Notes: generated by a model not told the origin, from the letters alone. A DNA stretch of 64,000 bases from Pseudomonas eucalypticola (GCF_013374995.1 NZ_CP056030.1:6232501-6296500); one strand, 5' to 3'. Shown: positions 24,515 through 34,076, counted from the stretch's first letter. Numbers and translations: made by a program.

Positions 24515-26785
24515 TTACTCCTGGCCAACCAGACGGCGGCGCGCCATCCAGCGCAGGCCACGCCACAGCAGGAAGGCTGTCAACAACACGCTGATGGTCG
24601 CCAGGCCCGCCAGCAACACCGGGTGTTCCGACAGTTGGTACCAGAGCAGCAGCCACCACGGCAGGTGGCCGACGAAGTATTGCTGCCCTACCCAGCTGCT
24701 GCTGACCCCGCTATCCCGGATCAGCGCCACGGAACCGGCCACGGCCTCCAGCTTGCCGCTGTCGGCCAGGGTGTCACGCAGCAATTGGTAGTCGGCGTCA
24801 TCGGAGGCCAGCAAGGCCACGATGCTGCGCTGTTCATGGTAGGGCGACTGCAAGCCGACGATGGCGGCGATGGGCGCCTGGGCGCTCACCGCCACACGGT
24901 TGGCGCCCTGGTCGCGGGCATCGTTGAACTGCCCGGCGCGCGCCGATTTGCCGCTGTCTTCGTTGGCGGGCGTGAGCAGCCAGTCGCGCGTCTTGGCCAG
25001 CACCAGGTTGGCATCGTCGCCCTTGCCCACCGAGGCAGCCAGGTTGCCAAACACCAGCAAGTCGTTATCGGCCTTGGCGTCGTTCCAGTCGCTCGACAAG
25101 CGCAGGCCGAAGGCCGGCAGGCCCGAGCGTGCGGAAATCGCGCCCAGGGCTTCGAACAATGTGCTCAGCTGCACCGCGGTGCTCTGGGCGGGCACCATGA
25201 CCAGGGTCTGCGACAGGTCGGCCATGCGGCTGAACGGGAACCCGCCACGGGCAAAGGCACGCAGGTCCGGCATGGCCAGGTAGTGGTAGTAACCCGACAG
25301 GTCCACGGTCGACTCTTCGTCGATCACTGCCTGGTTGTTCACCGGCAAGGTGGTCTGGCAGTGGTCGCGCTGGGCACTGCCGTAGGTGCTGGCGAAATTG
25401 AAGTCAAAGCGCAGGGTGTTGCGGTCGCCGATCTTCAGCGCCGGCACCAGCAATTTGTCGGTGACGTTGGCGGTTTCATCCGACATGACCGCCAAGCGCA
25501 TCTGCTCCAGCTGGCTATTGGTCTTGCTGTGCAACGGCAGGCTGGTGATGAACTGGTTGTTCAGGCTGATGGTCAGGCTCGACGCATCATCCGCCGCCGG
25601 TTGGGTGTAGCGGAACTTGGTTTGCAGGGGGATGCCCTGGTTACGCCAGACGAACAGGTCTGGCGGCAGGTTCACGTCCAGGGTGATGGAGCGTGGCAGC
25701 AGGCCGTTGGCCTGAAGCTGCTCGGGGTACTTGATCAGTTCGGCGAAGCGTACCGGGCGGTCGGTGCGCATCCAGTTCGGGGCGTCGTAGGGTTCACGTG
25801 GCTTGATCTGCTGCACGCCATCGACGGTTACCCGCGGCCCACGGAACAGGTCACTGCCCAGGGCCAGGGCCTGGGCGGCGACCGCCAGGTCGTCATCGTT
25901 GCGGCCCAGCACCAGCAGCACCTTGCTGTAGGGGTCCTGGGGGTTGTCGATCATCTGCACCACCGGCGCATCGACCGCCGGGAACTGGTTCTTGTCAGCC
26001 AGGAACGCCGGGCGATGGTCGTTGGTGGCGAAGACGATGGCCGGCTTGGCGCGGTGCTGGTCGTCGATGGCTGGCAACTGGTCGAACTGCACGGGGAACC
26101 GCGCGCCCCGCCAACCGGCCTTGCTGCCGAAATACGAGGCCAGGATACCTGCGGCACGCTGCTCGCCCAGGGTCGGCGCATTGGCGAACACCAGGTCAAT
26201 GGAAGGCTTGTCCTGGCCGCGTGCGTCGAAGAACGGCATGGGGAAATAAGCCAGGTCGTTCTTCAGCTCCAGTGCCTGCTCCTGCAACTGCACCTGGCTG
26301 TCGCGCCCCACACTCAACCACAGTGCGCTGTTGGCCGGGTCCTCGCACACATCGGCGTAGTGGCCGACGAACTCCAGGCGCACGCGGTTGAAATCGGCGA
26401 TCAGGTGCGGGTCCAGTGCCACGGACTGGGTGACACGCTTGCCCAGCTGCTCTTTCTCGATCGGTACCACGCTCATCAACACGTCGTTGAGGTAGACGCG
26501 GATATGCGACACCTGGGGCAGCAACGACGGCGAGGGGGTGTATTGCAGTTGCAGGCGGGCATCGCTGGCGATGCGATCACGGCGCAGGCTGAACTCGATC
26601 TGGTCGCTGTTATGAATGCCCAACAGCAGGCTGTCGGCAGGGCGCCCCAGCTGTTCGAAGCTGTGGTTGCTGTTCCAGGCCGGCGCCGACGCTGGCTGCG
26701 CAGGCGAGGTGACGGCGGCCTGTGCGCAGCCGATGGCCAGCAGCGCCAGGCTGGCAGCGAGGGATTTGTTGAAGAAGCGGCTCAT
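24515..26785 (-). CDS. bcsB: Cellulose synthase periplasmic subunit BcsB
   Basis: 756 aa from ATG 26785 (MSRFFNKSLAASLALLAIG), which overlaps the bcsA stop as ATGA; the longer open frame into bcsA is not used. A signal peptide, two repeats of carbohydrate-binding plus flavodoxin-like domains, and a C-terminal anchor helix (LLAGLATISVLLTAFLLWRGL) are visible. The anchor completes the BcsA transmembrane channel, and the periplasmic domains guide the glucan. Homology is clear over the full length (SFEQLGRPADSLLLGIHNSD; RVYLNDVLMSVVPIEKEQLG). Confidence 0.95.
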   Translation of the reverse strand: MSRFFNKSLAASLALLAIGCAQAAVTSPAQPASAPAWNSNHSFEQLGRPADSLLLGIHNSDQIEFSLRRDRIASDARLQLQYTPSPSLLPQVSHIRVYLNDVLMSVVPIEKEQLGKRVTQSVALDPHLIADFNRVRLEFVGHYADVCEDPANSALWLSVGRDSQVQLQEQALELKNDLAYFPMPFFDARGQDKPSIDLVFANAPTLGEQRAAGILASYFGSKAGWRGARFPVQFDQLPAIDDQHRAKPAIVFATNDHRPAFLADKNQFPAVDAPVVQMIDNPQDPYSKVLLVLGRNDDDLAVAAQALALGSDLFRGPRVTVDGVQQIKPREPYDAPNWMRTDRPVRFAELIKYPEQLQANGLLPRSITLDVNLPPDLFVWRNQGIPLQTKFRYTQPAADDASSLTISLNNQFITSLPLHSKTNSQLEQMRLAVMSDETANVTDKLLVPALKIGDRNTLRFDFNFASTYGSAQRDHCQTTLPVNNQAVIDEESTVDLSGYYHYLAMPDLRAFARGGFPFSRMADLSQTLVMVPAQSTAVQLSTLFEALGAISARSGLPAFGLRLSSDWNDAKADNDLLVFGNLAASVGKGDDANLVLAKTRDWLLTPANEDSGKSARAGQFNDARDQGANRVAVSAQAPIAAIVGLQSPYHEQRSIVALLASDDADYQLLRDTLADSGKLEAVAGSVALIRDSGVSSSWVGQQYFVGHLPWWLLLWYQLSEHPVLLAGLATISVLLTAFLLWRGLRWMARRRLVGQE

Positions 26786-29376
26786 CGTGCGCTCACTGAT
26801 CGGGAAGTGGAAATAGAGGTGGCCACGGGGCGGCGTGGCAGGAAGCTGGCCAACCAGCGCAGCAGGTGCAAGGGCGGCCCGGCGATATAGCGCACCCAGG
26901 CAGGCAGGTACTGGTACAGGCGGTAATAGCCGACCGCGCCCAGGCGCAGGATGTCCATGAAACTGTGCAGGGGGCGGTCGGGAGCAAAGTTGTCGCCCCA
27001 GTTCAGCCAGGCGTCGGCGCGCGCGAACGTGCACTGCACGAAGTCGATCTTCTGCTGGCCCTTCAGGTCACCCAGGTTGATACCCACGAACGTCCTGTGG
27101 CTACGGGTCACGTACCCGGGAAACAGGAATTCGCGGTCACCGCGTTGCAACATCAGCGCGATGCGCCCGCCCACGGGCAATGACAGTGCGGTGTCGAGCT
27201 CGATGCCCGCGCCGCCGTCGGAATAGTCCAGCAGCATGCCGGGATAGCAGTGGCCGTTTTCCAAACGTACCGCGGCCGGCATCTTTACCTGGACACGGTG
27301 GGTCTGGCGCACTTGGCGAACTTCCGCCGCCACCGCCACCGCCGCCCCCACGATCAGCAGGTTGTAGACAACCCAGAGGCTGCTGACCAGCACCGTGATG
27401 ATCTCGGTGGTGGGCCCGTACACCAGCCGCCAGGCGGCGAAGCCCAGGCCGGCCATGTTTACCAGGGCCAGGATCAGGTAGGGCTGGGCGATCTTCCAGT
27501 CGAACTGGTTATCCTCCATCAGGCCGCCCTTGGCCGTAACGTTGAACTTGCCTTTCTTCGGGTTGAACAGGGCCACGGTGGTTGGCCGCGCGATGTACCA
27601 GGCCAGCACCGTTTCATACACCTCGCCCCAGAACGTCTGGCGGTAGGCGCCCTGCATGCGCGAGTTGGTCAGGCTGGCGTGAATCATGTGCGGCAGCACG
27701 TACAACAGAATCATCATTGCCGGGGCGTAGATGATGTAGGCGTGCAGCACCAGGAAGGCCAGCGGCGCGGTGAGGAACACCAGGCGCGGCAGGCCCGCCA
27801 GGAAGTGGATCATGGCATTGGCGTAACAGATGCGCTGGAACAGTGTCAGGCCGCGGCCCAGTAACGGGTTGTCGGTACGGAAGATCTGCGCCATGCCCCG
27901 GGCCCAGCGGATTCGCTGGCCAATGTGCGCCGAGAGGCTTTCGGTGGCCAGGCCGGCCGCTTGCGGAACCTTGATGTAAGCGGAGTTCCAGCCATTGCGG
28001 TGCAGGCGCAGCGCGGTATGGGCGTCCTCGGTGACCGTTTCCACGGCGAAGCCACCGATGGCATCGATAGCCGTGCGGCGCAGTACCGCGCAGGAGCCGC
28101 AGAAAAACGCCGCGTTCCACATGTCGTTGCCGTCCTGGACCAGGCCATAGAACAGCTCGCCTTCGTTGGGGCGCTCCCTGAACACATTGAGGTTGCGCTC
28201 GAACGGGTCGGGCGAGAGGAAATGGTGCGGGGTCTGCACCAGCGCCAGCTTCGGGTCGCTGAGGAAGCCACCCGTCGTCAGTTGCAGGAAAGACCGCACA
28301 GGTACGTGGTCGCAGTCGAAGATAGCGACCAGTTCGCTGTCGATCAGCGTCAGCGCGTGGTTGAGGTTACCTGCCTTGGCGTGGCGGTTATCGGTGCGGG
28401 CGATATAACCCACGCCCACTTCGGCGGCGAACTGGCGAAAACTCTCGCGCTTGCCGTCGTCGAGAATGTAGATGTTCAATTTGTCGGCGGGCCAGTCCAA
28501 GCCCATGGCGGCGTAAACAGTACCGCGCACGATCGACAGGTCCTCGTTGTAGGTAGGAATCAGCAAGTCGACGCTGGGCCACAGGCTGATGTCGCGCGGC
28601 AGCGGCTTGGGTTTGCGGCCCAACGGCCAGCAGGTCTGGATGTAGCCCAGAATCAGCACCACCCACGAATAGGTCTCGGCCACCAGCAGGATGGAGCCGC
28701 ACGCCAGGTCCAGCGGCTGGTTCCAGTTCAGCGTGGCGGTGTAGCGCCACCACAGGTAGCGGCACGAGACGATGACCGACAGCACCACCATCAACAAGGT
28801 CGGGAAGCGCCCGGGCACCCGCCGCACCAGCATGGCCAGGCCCCACAGCAGCAGGACGAAGACCAGTTGCGCGACATAGCTGAAGGGTTCGGTGATGCAC
28901 AACAGGGTCAACAGGAAGGCCACGGTGCCGATGCTGATGTTCACCATACGCTGGCTGCGCCGGTCCAGGCCTTTCCACCAGTGGCTGCTCTTGCGGATCT
29001 GCGAGCTGGATTCGGCGCGTTGCGGCAGCTCTTCCAGTTCCGCGCCCACCCGTTCCCACGCCCGCAGGTAGAGCGCCCCGAGGCCCTTGAGCCAATCGGG
29101 TGCGCGCAGCGACCACGTGCGTGGCGGGGCCGGTTTGACCAGCAGCAACCACAGGCTCTGCACCAGGTAGCGCAACGGGTCGCCCAGGCGCGGCGGCTTG
29201 TCGGCCAATTGCGGGTACCACCGCTGCGGGTGCTGCAGCAGGTTACGCCATTGCGCGGACTCCAGCCGCAGGCACATCCACGCCAGGGCACAGAGGCTGG
29301 CCAGCAGCAAGGCCAGCGGCGGCGTGCAGCCATGGCGCTGGCGCAGGCGGGTGTAGGGGAAGACCTTGGCGATCAT
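26782..29376 (-). CDS. bcsA: Cellulose synthase catalytic subunit BcsA
   Basis: 864 aa from ATG 29376, overlapping bcsQ by 4 nt; a start nine codons earlier lacks a site. It is a GT2 processive beta-1,4-glucosyltransferase with membrane helices on both sides of the catalytic domain. Motifs in order: PTYNED, ILDDGKRE, FDCDHVP (DxD), VTEDAHT (TED) and QRIRW (QxxRW). The C-terminal PilZ domain carries RQTHR (RxxxR) and DYSDGG (DxSxxG), so c-di-GMP should activate it. It uses UDP-glucose at the inner membrane and pairs with BcsB. Length matches the enterobacterial enzyme (872 aa). Confidence 0.97.
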   Translation of the reverse strand: MIAKVFPYTRLRQRHGCTPPLALLLASLCALAWMCLRLESAQWRNLLQHPQRWYPQLADKPPRLGDPLRYLVQSLWLLLVKPAPPRTWSLRAPDWLKGLGALYLRAWERVGAELEELPQRAESSSQIRKSSHWWKGLDRRSQRMVNISIGTVAFLLTLLCITEPFSYVAQLVFVLLLWGLAMLVRRVPGRFPTLLMVVLSVIVSCRYLWWRYTATLNWNQPLDLACGSILLVAETYSWVVLILGYIQTCWPLGRKPKPLPRDISLWPSVDLLIPTYNEDLSIVRGTVYAAMGLDWPADKLNIYILDDGKRESFRQFAAEVGVGYIARTDNRHAKAGNLNHALTLIDSELVAIFDCDHVPVRSFLQLTTGGFLSDPKLALVQTPHHFLSPDPFERNLNVFRERPNEGELFYGLVQDGNDMWNAAFFCGSCAVLRRTAIDAIGGFAVETVTEDAHTALRLHRNGWNSAYIKVPQAAGLATESLSAHIGQRIRWARGMAQIFRTDNPLLGRGLTLFQRICYANAMIHFLAGLPRLVFLTAPLAFLVLHAYIIYAPAMMILLYVLPHMIHASLTNSRMQGAYRQTFWGEVYETVLAWYIARPTTVALFNPKKGKFNVTAKGGLMEDNQFDWKIAQPYLILALVNMAGLGFAAWRLVYGPTTEIITVLVSSLWVVYNLLIVGAAVAVAAEVRQVRQTHRVQVKMPAAVRLENGHCYPGMLLDYSDGGAGIELDTALSLPVGGRIALMLQRGDREFLFPGYVTRSHRTFVGINLGDLKGQQKIDFVQCTFARADAWLNWGDNFAPDRPLHSFMDILRLGAVGYYRLYQYLPAWVRYIAGPPLHLLRWLASFLPRRPVATSISTSRSVSAR

Positions 29377-30095
29377 AGGGTCTCCAGGCGCCGGGTCAGG
29401 CACCAGGTGGTCAGGCTCTGGATGTCCTGGGCCGCCAGGCTGGCCTTGGCGTAGGCACCTACCGGCTTCTTGAAGGCCAGGGCTTCACGCATGGCCTCGT
29501 CCTGATGAATATTGAGCGGCAACAAGCGCTCGCCGTACTGCTTGCGCCAGATCAGCAGCAGGTCGCGCTGCAACTGGCTAGCCGGGTCGAAGCGGTTGAT
29601 CAGTAAGTGCTCGCTGCTGTCCTCCTGTTGTTGCAACAGCACATGGCAGGCCGCATCGGCTTCCACCACTTGCAGGCGCAACGCGCAGGGGCCGACACGG
29701 GCATGGCCCGGCAAGCGCAGCGGCACGTCGAACAGAATCCAGTCGTAGTGCGCGGCCAGGCTGGTCTGGCGGCGTCGCCACAACTCGGGCTCGTTGCGCA
29801 GGCGTTGTTCTACCTGCTCTTGCTCTGCCCACTTGAGGCGGCCGTAGGGCAACAGGCTCAGGCCTGGTTCCACGCTCCAGGCCTGGGTGTGCCAGTCGAG
29901 GCCATCGATCATCGCCCGCGCCCACCCAGCGCGCTCGCCGACATCCACGTTGTAGTGCAGGCGCAGCAAGTTTTCCGGACACATGTCGACCAGCAGTACG
30001 CGCTCACCCAGCTCGTGCAGGGCATGGCCGGTGGCGACCAGCAGTGAACTGGTACCCACGCCGCCACGCAGGCCACGCAGGCTCAGGGCTGTCAC
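29373..30095 (-). CDS. bcsQ: BcsQ (YhjQ), ParA/MinD-like ATPase for cellulose secretion
   Basis: 240 aa. It starts MTALSLRGLRGGVGTSSLL: the P-loop has RGGVGTSS in place of the KGGVGKTT of MinD, a substitution known for BcsQ. VLLVDMCPENLLRLHYNVD is the next conserved block and WILFDVPLRLP the Walker B region. BcsQ helps localise the synthase at the pole and assembles with BcsR and BcsE. It overlaps bcsR and bcsA by 4 nt each. Confidence 0.93.
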   Translation of the reverse strand: MTALSLRGLRGGVGTSSLLVATGHALHELGERVLLVDMCPENLLRLHYNVDVGERAGWARAMIDGLDWHTQAWSVEPGLSLLPYGRLKWAEQEQVEQRLRNEPELWRRRQTSLAAHYDWILFDVPLRLPGHARVGPCALRLQVVEADAACHVLLQQQEDSSEHLLINRFDPASQLQRDLLLIWRKQYGERLLPLNIHQDEAMREALAFKKPVGAYAKASLAAQDIQSLTTWCLTRRLETL

Positions 30096-30334
30096 GATAG
30101 CCTCTCCAGTTCCGAAGGCCGTGCCGGGGCCAGTACCTTCGGTTGCAGCCGCTCCATTTCCGCGAGCAGGGGCCAGCGGTGCAGGGCTTTCTGTAGCTCC
30201 AGCTGCGCGGAAATGTCCACGTAGTCCAGTTCAGGCAGGGCCAGTTCCTGTTTCAGGCGAGCGATGTCGTCGGCACGGTCGGCCCGCGACTGTACCTTGG
30301 CCCTTACTTGAACCGCTGTGGGTACGGCAGCCAT
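30092..30334 (-). CDS. bcsR: BcsR-family cellulose biosynthesis protein
   Basis: 80 aa. The core DDIARLKQELALPELDYVDIS, followed by ELQKALHRWPLLAEM, is the BcsR/YhjR signature. In E. coli this small protein binds BcsQ and is needed for synthase assembly and activity. Its start lies 31 nt inside the bcsG end, the largest overlap in the operon, and its stop overlaps bcsQ by 4 nt. Confidence 0.88.
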   Translation of the reverse strand: MAAVPTAVQVRAKVQSRADRADDIARLKQELALPELDYVDISAQLELQKALHRWPLLAEMERLQPKVLAPARPSELERLS

Positions 30335-31929
30335 TGGCCTTTCTCCTTGATACGCACATAAGGTTTGCCGGCGTAGTCGACGACCACCGTGCCAGCGTTT
30401 TCGGAGACCGCCGCGGTTTGCGGCAGATCGGTCAACAGCGTCTGCCAGCTCGGCGCCAGGCCCGCGCCCTGAGGCTGGGCGGTGTACAGCCGGCTGATGA
30501 TTTCCGACAGGGCCAGGAAGCTGCTTGGCGCGGTAACGTGCAGCGGCTCGGCGCTCGGATTGCTACCCATGTTCACCAACTTGATGCCCACCGGCACATG
30601 GGTGATCGACGGGCTGGGGATCTCGCGCATGCCGGAAATCTGCATGCGGTCGCCGTGCAGTGCCGCCCCATGCTCGGGAACGATGACCACCACCACGCGC
30701 CGGCCACTGGCCTGCAACTGCTTGATGAAACCGGTCAGGTCATCGATCAGGGCCTGGGCACGTGGCTTGTAGTCGGCGCTCTTGGTGCCGCCATCGGCGG
30801 TCAGCGCGCGGTTGCCGTCGTGCAGGGTGGTGGTGTTGTAGAACAGCGCCACCCGGTCGTTCTGCTCGTCGACGCGGTGTTTCCACCAACTGGCCAGTAC
30901 CTGGCCGTCACGCAGGATCGGCGTGCCGTCGAAGCCCACTAGGGCCCGTGGCAGGTTGCTGGTGCTGATGGCCGGCGGTGGCAGCGCGCCTTGGGAGCGC
31001 ACTTCGTCCAGGAAGCCTTCGAACTGCCCGGTATGGTTGAGCATCACCTCATCGGCGAAGCCCAGCTTCTTCAGGTCGTCCATCAGCAGGCACTGCTCGG
31101 GGGCCGTGCCGTAGAGTTTGCTGTGGGGGCTCTGGCCGCAACTGGCGCGCAGCAGGCGTATGGCCGCGGGGCCGCTGTAGGAGGTCGCCGAGTTGAAGTT
31201 GTCGAATACCACGTCCATCTGCTGGAACAGCGCATTGTCGCGCAGGCCCACGGTTTCAAGGTCATCCCAGGCCATGGAGCAGATGTTGATCAGCAGCAGG
31301 TCGAAGGGCTGGGCCGCCGAGGTCGAGGGTTTGAATTCAACCTGGCGGCCTGCTTCGGTGGTGTAGAACTTCTGCAGGTAGGCTTCCAGGGTGGCGTTGT
31401 CCGGCTCGGCAGCTGTGGCCGCCGCAACGGGTGCGCCGGCAGCCGCCCCCGCCGGCGCGCTGCTGGGGTGCATGGCAAGGACATTGGCGCTTACCAGCCA
31501 GGCCAGGCCAAGCACGCTGAACGTGGTCAGGCGCAGCCAATGGCGGGCGAAGATGTAGATCACCACAAGCACGGCCAACAGCGCGCACAGGTTCCAGTCA
31601 ATGAAGCGGCCCATCAGTTCGAGCAGGTAGGCGCCCGTGAAGTCCAGCACCCCTGGCTGTGCCAGCAAGCGGCTGAAAGGGGGCAGCCAGGTGTCCTGGT
31701 AGAGCAGCGCCACCCCTACCGGCACGGCAACGACGGTACGCAGCACGCGCAAGTAGCGATGGGGCAACGGCAGCAGCAAAGCGGCCGCGAACACGACGTT
31801 AGGCCACACCTGCACATTCAGGTAGCCAGCCCACAGCAAGGCGAACTTGAGGATGAAATACAGGTTCCACAGCCCCAGGCCCGGCCATTCGCGTACGCGC
31901 GGTGCCGGGATGGCTTCAAACTGACTCAT
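30304..31929 (-). CDS. bcsG: Cellulose phosphoethanolamine transferase BcsG
   Basis: 541 aa. About five membrane helices fill residues ~15-160 (WNLYFILKFALLWAGYL, LCALLAVLVVIYIFARHWL), then a periplasmic alkaline-phosphatase-superfamily domain. Visible are the conserved CGQ (LRASCGQSPHSKLYG) and zinc-site regions including VIVPEHGAALHGDR. BcsG moves phosphoethanolamine from phosphatidylethanolamine to cellulose, giving pEtN-cellulose. It overlaps bcsF by 4 nt. Its presence predicts a modified rather than a plain polymer. Confidence 0.94.
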   Translation of the reverse strand: MSQFEAIPAPRVREWPGLGLWNLYFILKFALLWAGYLNVQVWPNVVFAAALLLPLPHRYLRVLRTVVAVPVGVALLYQDTWLPPFSRLLAQPGVLDFTGAYLLELMGRFIDWNLCALLAVLVVIYIFARHWLRLTTFSVLGLAWLVSANVLAMHPSSAPAGAAAGAPVAAATAAEPDNATLEAYLQKFYTTEAGRQVEFKPSTSAAQPFDLLLINICSMAWDDLETVGLRDNALFQQMDVVFDNFNSATSYSGPAAIRLLRASCGQSPHSKLYGTAPEQCLLMDDLKKLGFADEVMLNHTGQFEGFLDEVRSQGALPPPAISTSNLPRALVGFDGTPILRDGQVLASWWKHRVDEQNDRVALFYNTTTLHDGNRALTADGGTKSADYKPRAQALIDDLTGFIKQLQASGRRVVVVIVPEHGAALHGDRMQISGMREIPSPSITHVPVGIKLVNMGSNPSAEPLHVTAPSSFLALSEIISRLYTAQPQGAGLAPSWQTLLTDLPQTAAVSENAGTVVVDYAGKPYVRIKEKGQWLPYPQRFK

Positions 31930-32108
31930 GGAGCTTCACTCTTGGCAGGGGCACGGCGGCGTACACCCTGGGGCTTCAGGTAACGTGGGGGCAGCAGGGC
32001 CTGCACCACCGCCAGCAGGTGGCGGCCAAAGCGCGTCAACGCGACGATCAGGGCCAGGGTCAGCAGGGCGCTGAGGCCAATGACCTGGATCAGTTCGGCA
32101 AAATTCAT
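31926..32108 (-). CDS. bcsF: BcsF, small inner membrane partner of BcsE and BcsG
   Basis: 60 aa from ATG 32108, giving ATGA with the bcsE stop; a TTG two codons earlier is also open. One membrane helix (LIQVIGLSALLTLALIVALTRFG) is followed by a basic tail (GVRRRAPAKSEAP). BcsF recruits BcsE to the membrane and supports BcsG. It overlaps bcsG by 4 nt. Confidence 0.88.
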   Translation of the reverse strand: MNFAELIQVIGLSALLTLALIVALTRFGRHLLAVVQALLPPRYLKPQGVRRRAPAKSEAP

Positions 32109-33646
32109 GGGCAAACGTCCGAGATAGGCAGGGTGAAGCGCTCAGGGGCATAGGCGCCGCGTTCGGCCACCTGGGCGGAGCTGCCGGCGGTGCGCTCTTC
32201 GGCCAGGTGGAAGGTGGGCGGCAACTCGGCCGCGCTGAGGAAGATGTCCCGTGGCAAGGCGTCGACCCCTGGCAGGATCTGGAAGGCGCTGAACAGGTCC
32301 CGCCACGCCAGCCGGCAGATATTGCCCAATGCCGGCTCCAGGCCGTCGGCGCGGCAGGCGAACAGGAACAGATAGAAGTCGCCATTGACCACGCAGGCAA
32401 TGTCGCCATAACGGCGCAGGCTGATCTGGTTCAGGTACTGCTCGATGTCCAGCGCGCCACGCGGGGTGAGCTTGAGCAACTGGTGGCTGATTTCGCCCGA
32501 GGCGCCGCCGTAGATACGGGTGACGGTGTTTAGAAATTCCGCCGGCATCATCAGGCCGCGCTCGGCAGGCGGGCGCAAGCGCTCGAACAGCGACTGGAAA
32601 TCGGTCTGGCGGCTGTGGCGCCAGGTCTGCCCCTGCACGCTGTCGATGATGCTGAAGAAGTACGCCAGTGTGGTGCCGTAGGGCACCGTGATATTGGCGC
32701 CACAGGACACCAGCAGGCGCTCATCGCGATAGCGCAGGCAGGGTTCGACTTCCCGCACAATGATCTTCAACCCGCTGCCACAGCGTTCGCGCAGCGCATG
32801 CAGCTGGCGCGCCAGCCCTTCAACCTGCTGGTTACTGTCGATGGCCACGATCACGCTGGCCGCCCGCGCGTGGCGCGCCTGCAGCAGCAGGTCATCGCGA
32901 CTCTCGAACAACCGCCATTGATCAGACAGCGCCGGCGAGCCTTCGAGAACCGAACGTTGGGTCAGGTAGATGCGCTGGTCATCGGTGTGGGTCAACTGCG
33001 GGTTCGCCTGCTCGGTGGCCGACAGCATGAAGCCCTGCTCACCCAGCTCCAGCTCCAGTTCCTGACCGCTGCACACTCCCAATTCGCTGTGCCAGTAGTG
33101 CAACTGGTAGCGAATACCGCCATCACGGCGGTACAACTGCCCCAGGCCCGACAGTGTTTCGTTGAGGCGCAGCAGGCGTTCGTGCAACTGCGGGGCCTGG
33201 CCGTGGCAGATGACCAGCAAGGTACAGCGGCGGCGCGATAGCCATCCGCTCAGTGTCTGGCACCAGTGGCGCAGGGCGGGCGCGGCCTCGCTTTGCCAGG
33301 CGCTGGCTGGCAGCATCAGCACGATCACGTTGCCGGGCGTCGCCACGGCGCGGGTCAACTCCCCCACCATGGACTTGAGGGCCAAGCCCATGGCCGGTTC
33401 GGCGATATCGAAAAGGGTCAGCTCGCCCGGGCCCTGGTCGGCAGGCAGCGCCTCGGCCAGCGTCTGGCTCGAATGGCCACAGCACACCAGCGTCGCCTCG
33501 GCGTGCGCGGGCATGGATGCCAGGCATTGGCGTGCCAATGCAGCCGCATCGCCAGCCAGGTCTGCCGCTATCCAATAAAGGCCGCCCTGGCGCAAATACA
33601 TCTGCTCGTCACGTAAATGACCAATGGCTAAGCTGACCTGACTCAC
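32105..33646 (-). CDS. bcsE: BcsE, c-di-GMP-binding regulator of cellulose synthesis
   Basis: 513 aa from GTG 33646 (MSQVSLAIGHLRDEQMYLR), with GGGGG 8 nt upstream; a TTG at 33667 is the only longer start. It has an N-terminal degenerate NTPase-like part (LVCCGHSSQTLAEALP, VIVLMLPASAW), a receiver-like middle, and the GIL c-di-GMP-binding domain around EVEPCLRYRDERLLVSCGANITVPYG. BcsE enhances synthesis and recruits BcsRQ. As first gene of the operon it would be made before the synthase, an order different from the divergent bcsEFG unit of E. coli. Confidence 0.92.
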   Translation of the reverse strand: MSQVSLAIGHLRDEQMYLRQGGLYWIAADLAGDAAALARQCLASMPAHAEATLVCCGHSSQTLAEALPADQGPGELTLFDIAEPAMGLALKSMVGELTRAVATPGNVIVLMLPASAWQSEAAPALRHWCQTLSGWLSRRRCTLLVICHGQAPQLHERLLRLNETLSGLGQLYRRDGGIRYQLHYWHSELGVCSGQELELELGEQGFMLSATEQANPQLTHTDDQRIYLTQRSVLEGSPALSDQWRLFESRDDLLLQARHARAASVIVAIDSNQQVEGLARQLHALRERCGSGLKIIVREVEPCLRYRDERLLVSCGANITVPYGTTLAYFFSIIDSVQGQTWRHSRQTDFQSLFERLRPPAERGLMMPAEFLNTVTRIYGGASGEISHQLLKLTPRGALDIEQYLNQISLRRYGDIACVVNGDFYLFLFACRADGLEPALGNICRLAWRDLFSAFQILPGVDALPRDIFLSAAELPPTFHLAEERTAGSSAQVAERGAYAPERFTLPISDVCP

Positions 33647-34076
33647 TGCATACCCCCGGCGAAACAACGGCGTGCCTGCTAAGGCAAACCCTGATACGTC
33701 TCAAAAAGGAGTCATTAGTCTGGCGGCGATAGCCATCGCCCGGCGAAGGCCGAGATGGGTAAGCGACAGAGCAAACAGGTTGGCGCATTGCGATGCACGT
33801 GCAGAAGCACAGGCGGCGGAAGACTGCCGAAGCAGCATGAAGCGCTCTGGAACAAGGGTTTCAACCCTTCTTGCAGCCGGACTCTCTGATTACCTCGGCC
33901 GCGCGGTTGCCATTATTCTGATAGTGCCTGGGGGGCGTCAATTAATTATTTTATCGGCAGTCCATAAGGTGCCAGACGGTTGTTGCTCGATAACTGGCGC
34001 GCTTTTACGACGCCGGTTCATGACCACCTGGCCTATGCTGCTTGTTGAAGTTCTGGCCAAGCCCAAGGAGGCCCTG
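33647..34076. other. Control region of the bcs operon
   Basis: This 430-base gap separates bcsE (leftward) from the small gene at 34077 (rightward). A long open frame runs through it from 33672 but lacks a ribosome site and family similarity until the internal ATG at 34077. The AT-rich part, 33912-33955, carries the FleQ-like box. No hairpin of terminator quality was seen. The bcsE leader may exceed 200 nt. Confidence 0.5.
33937..33950 (-). promoter_or_regulatory. FleQ-like box upstream of bcsE
   Basis: GTCAATTAATTATT matches the first 11 of 14 positions of the Pseudomonas FleQ consensus GTCAATNAATTGAC; the second half-site is degraded. FleQ controls exopolysaccharide and cellulose operons in response to c-di-GMP, so the location suits the bcs promoter. 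Confidence 0.45.

Noticed and set aside
24461..26890. 809-codon open frame antisense to bcsB
   Set aside because: Shadow of bcsB, low-complexity Gln/Val/Gly composition and no start signal.
29373..30095. BcsQ P-loop without the MinD lysines as evidence of inactivation
   Set aside because: RGGVGTSS/RGGVGTTT is the normal form in BcsQ proteins, so it is a family trait.
33672..34076. N-terminal extension of the hypothetical gene at 34077
   Set aside because: The frame is open but the composition is atypical, it crosses the bcs promoter region, and a perfect AAGGAGG lies just before ATG 34077.
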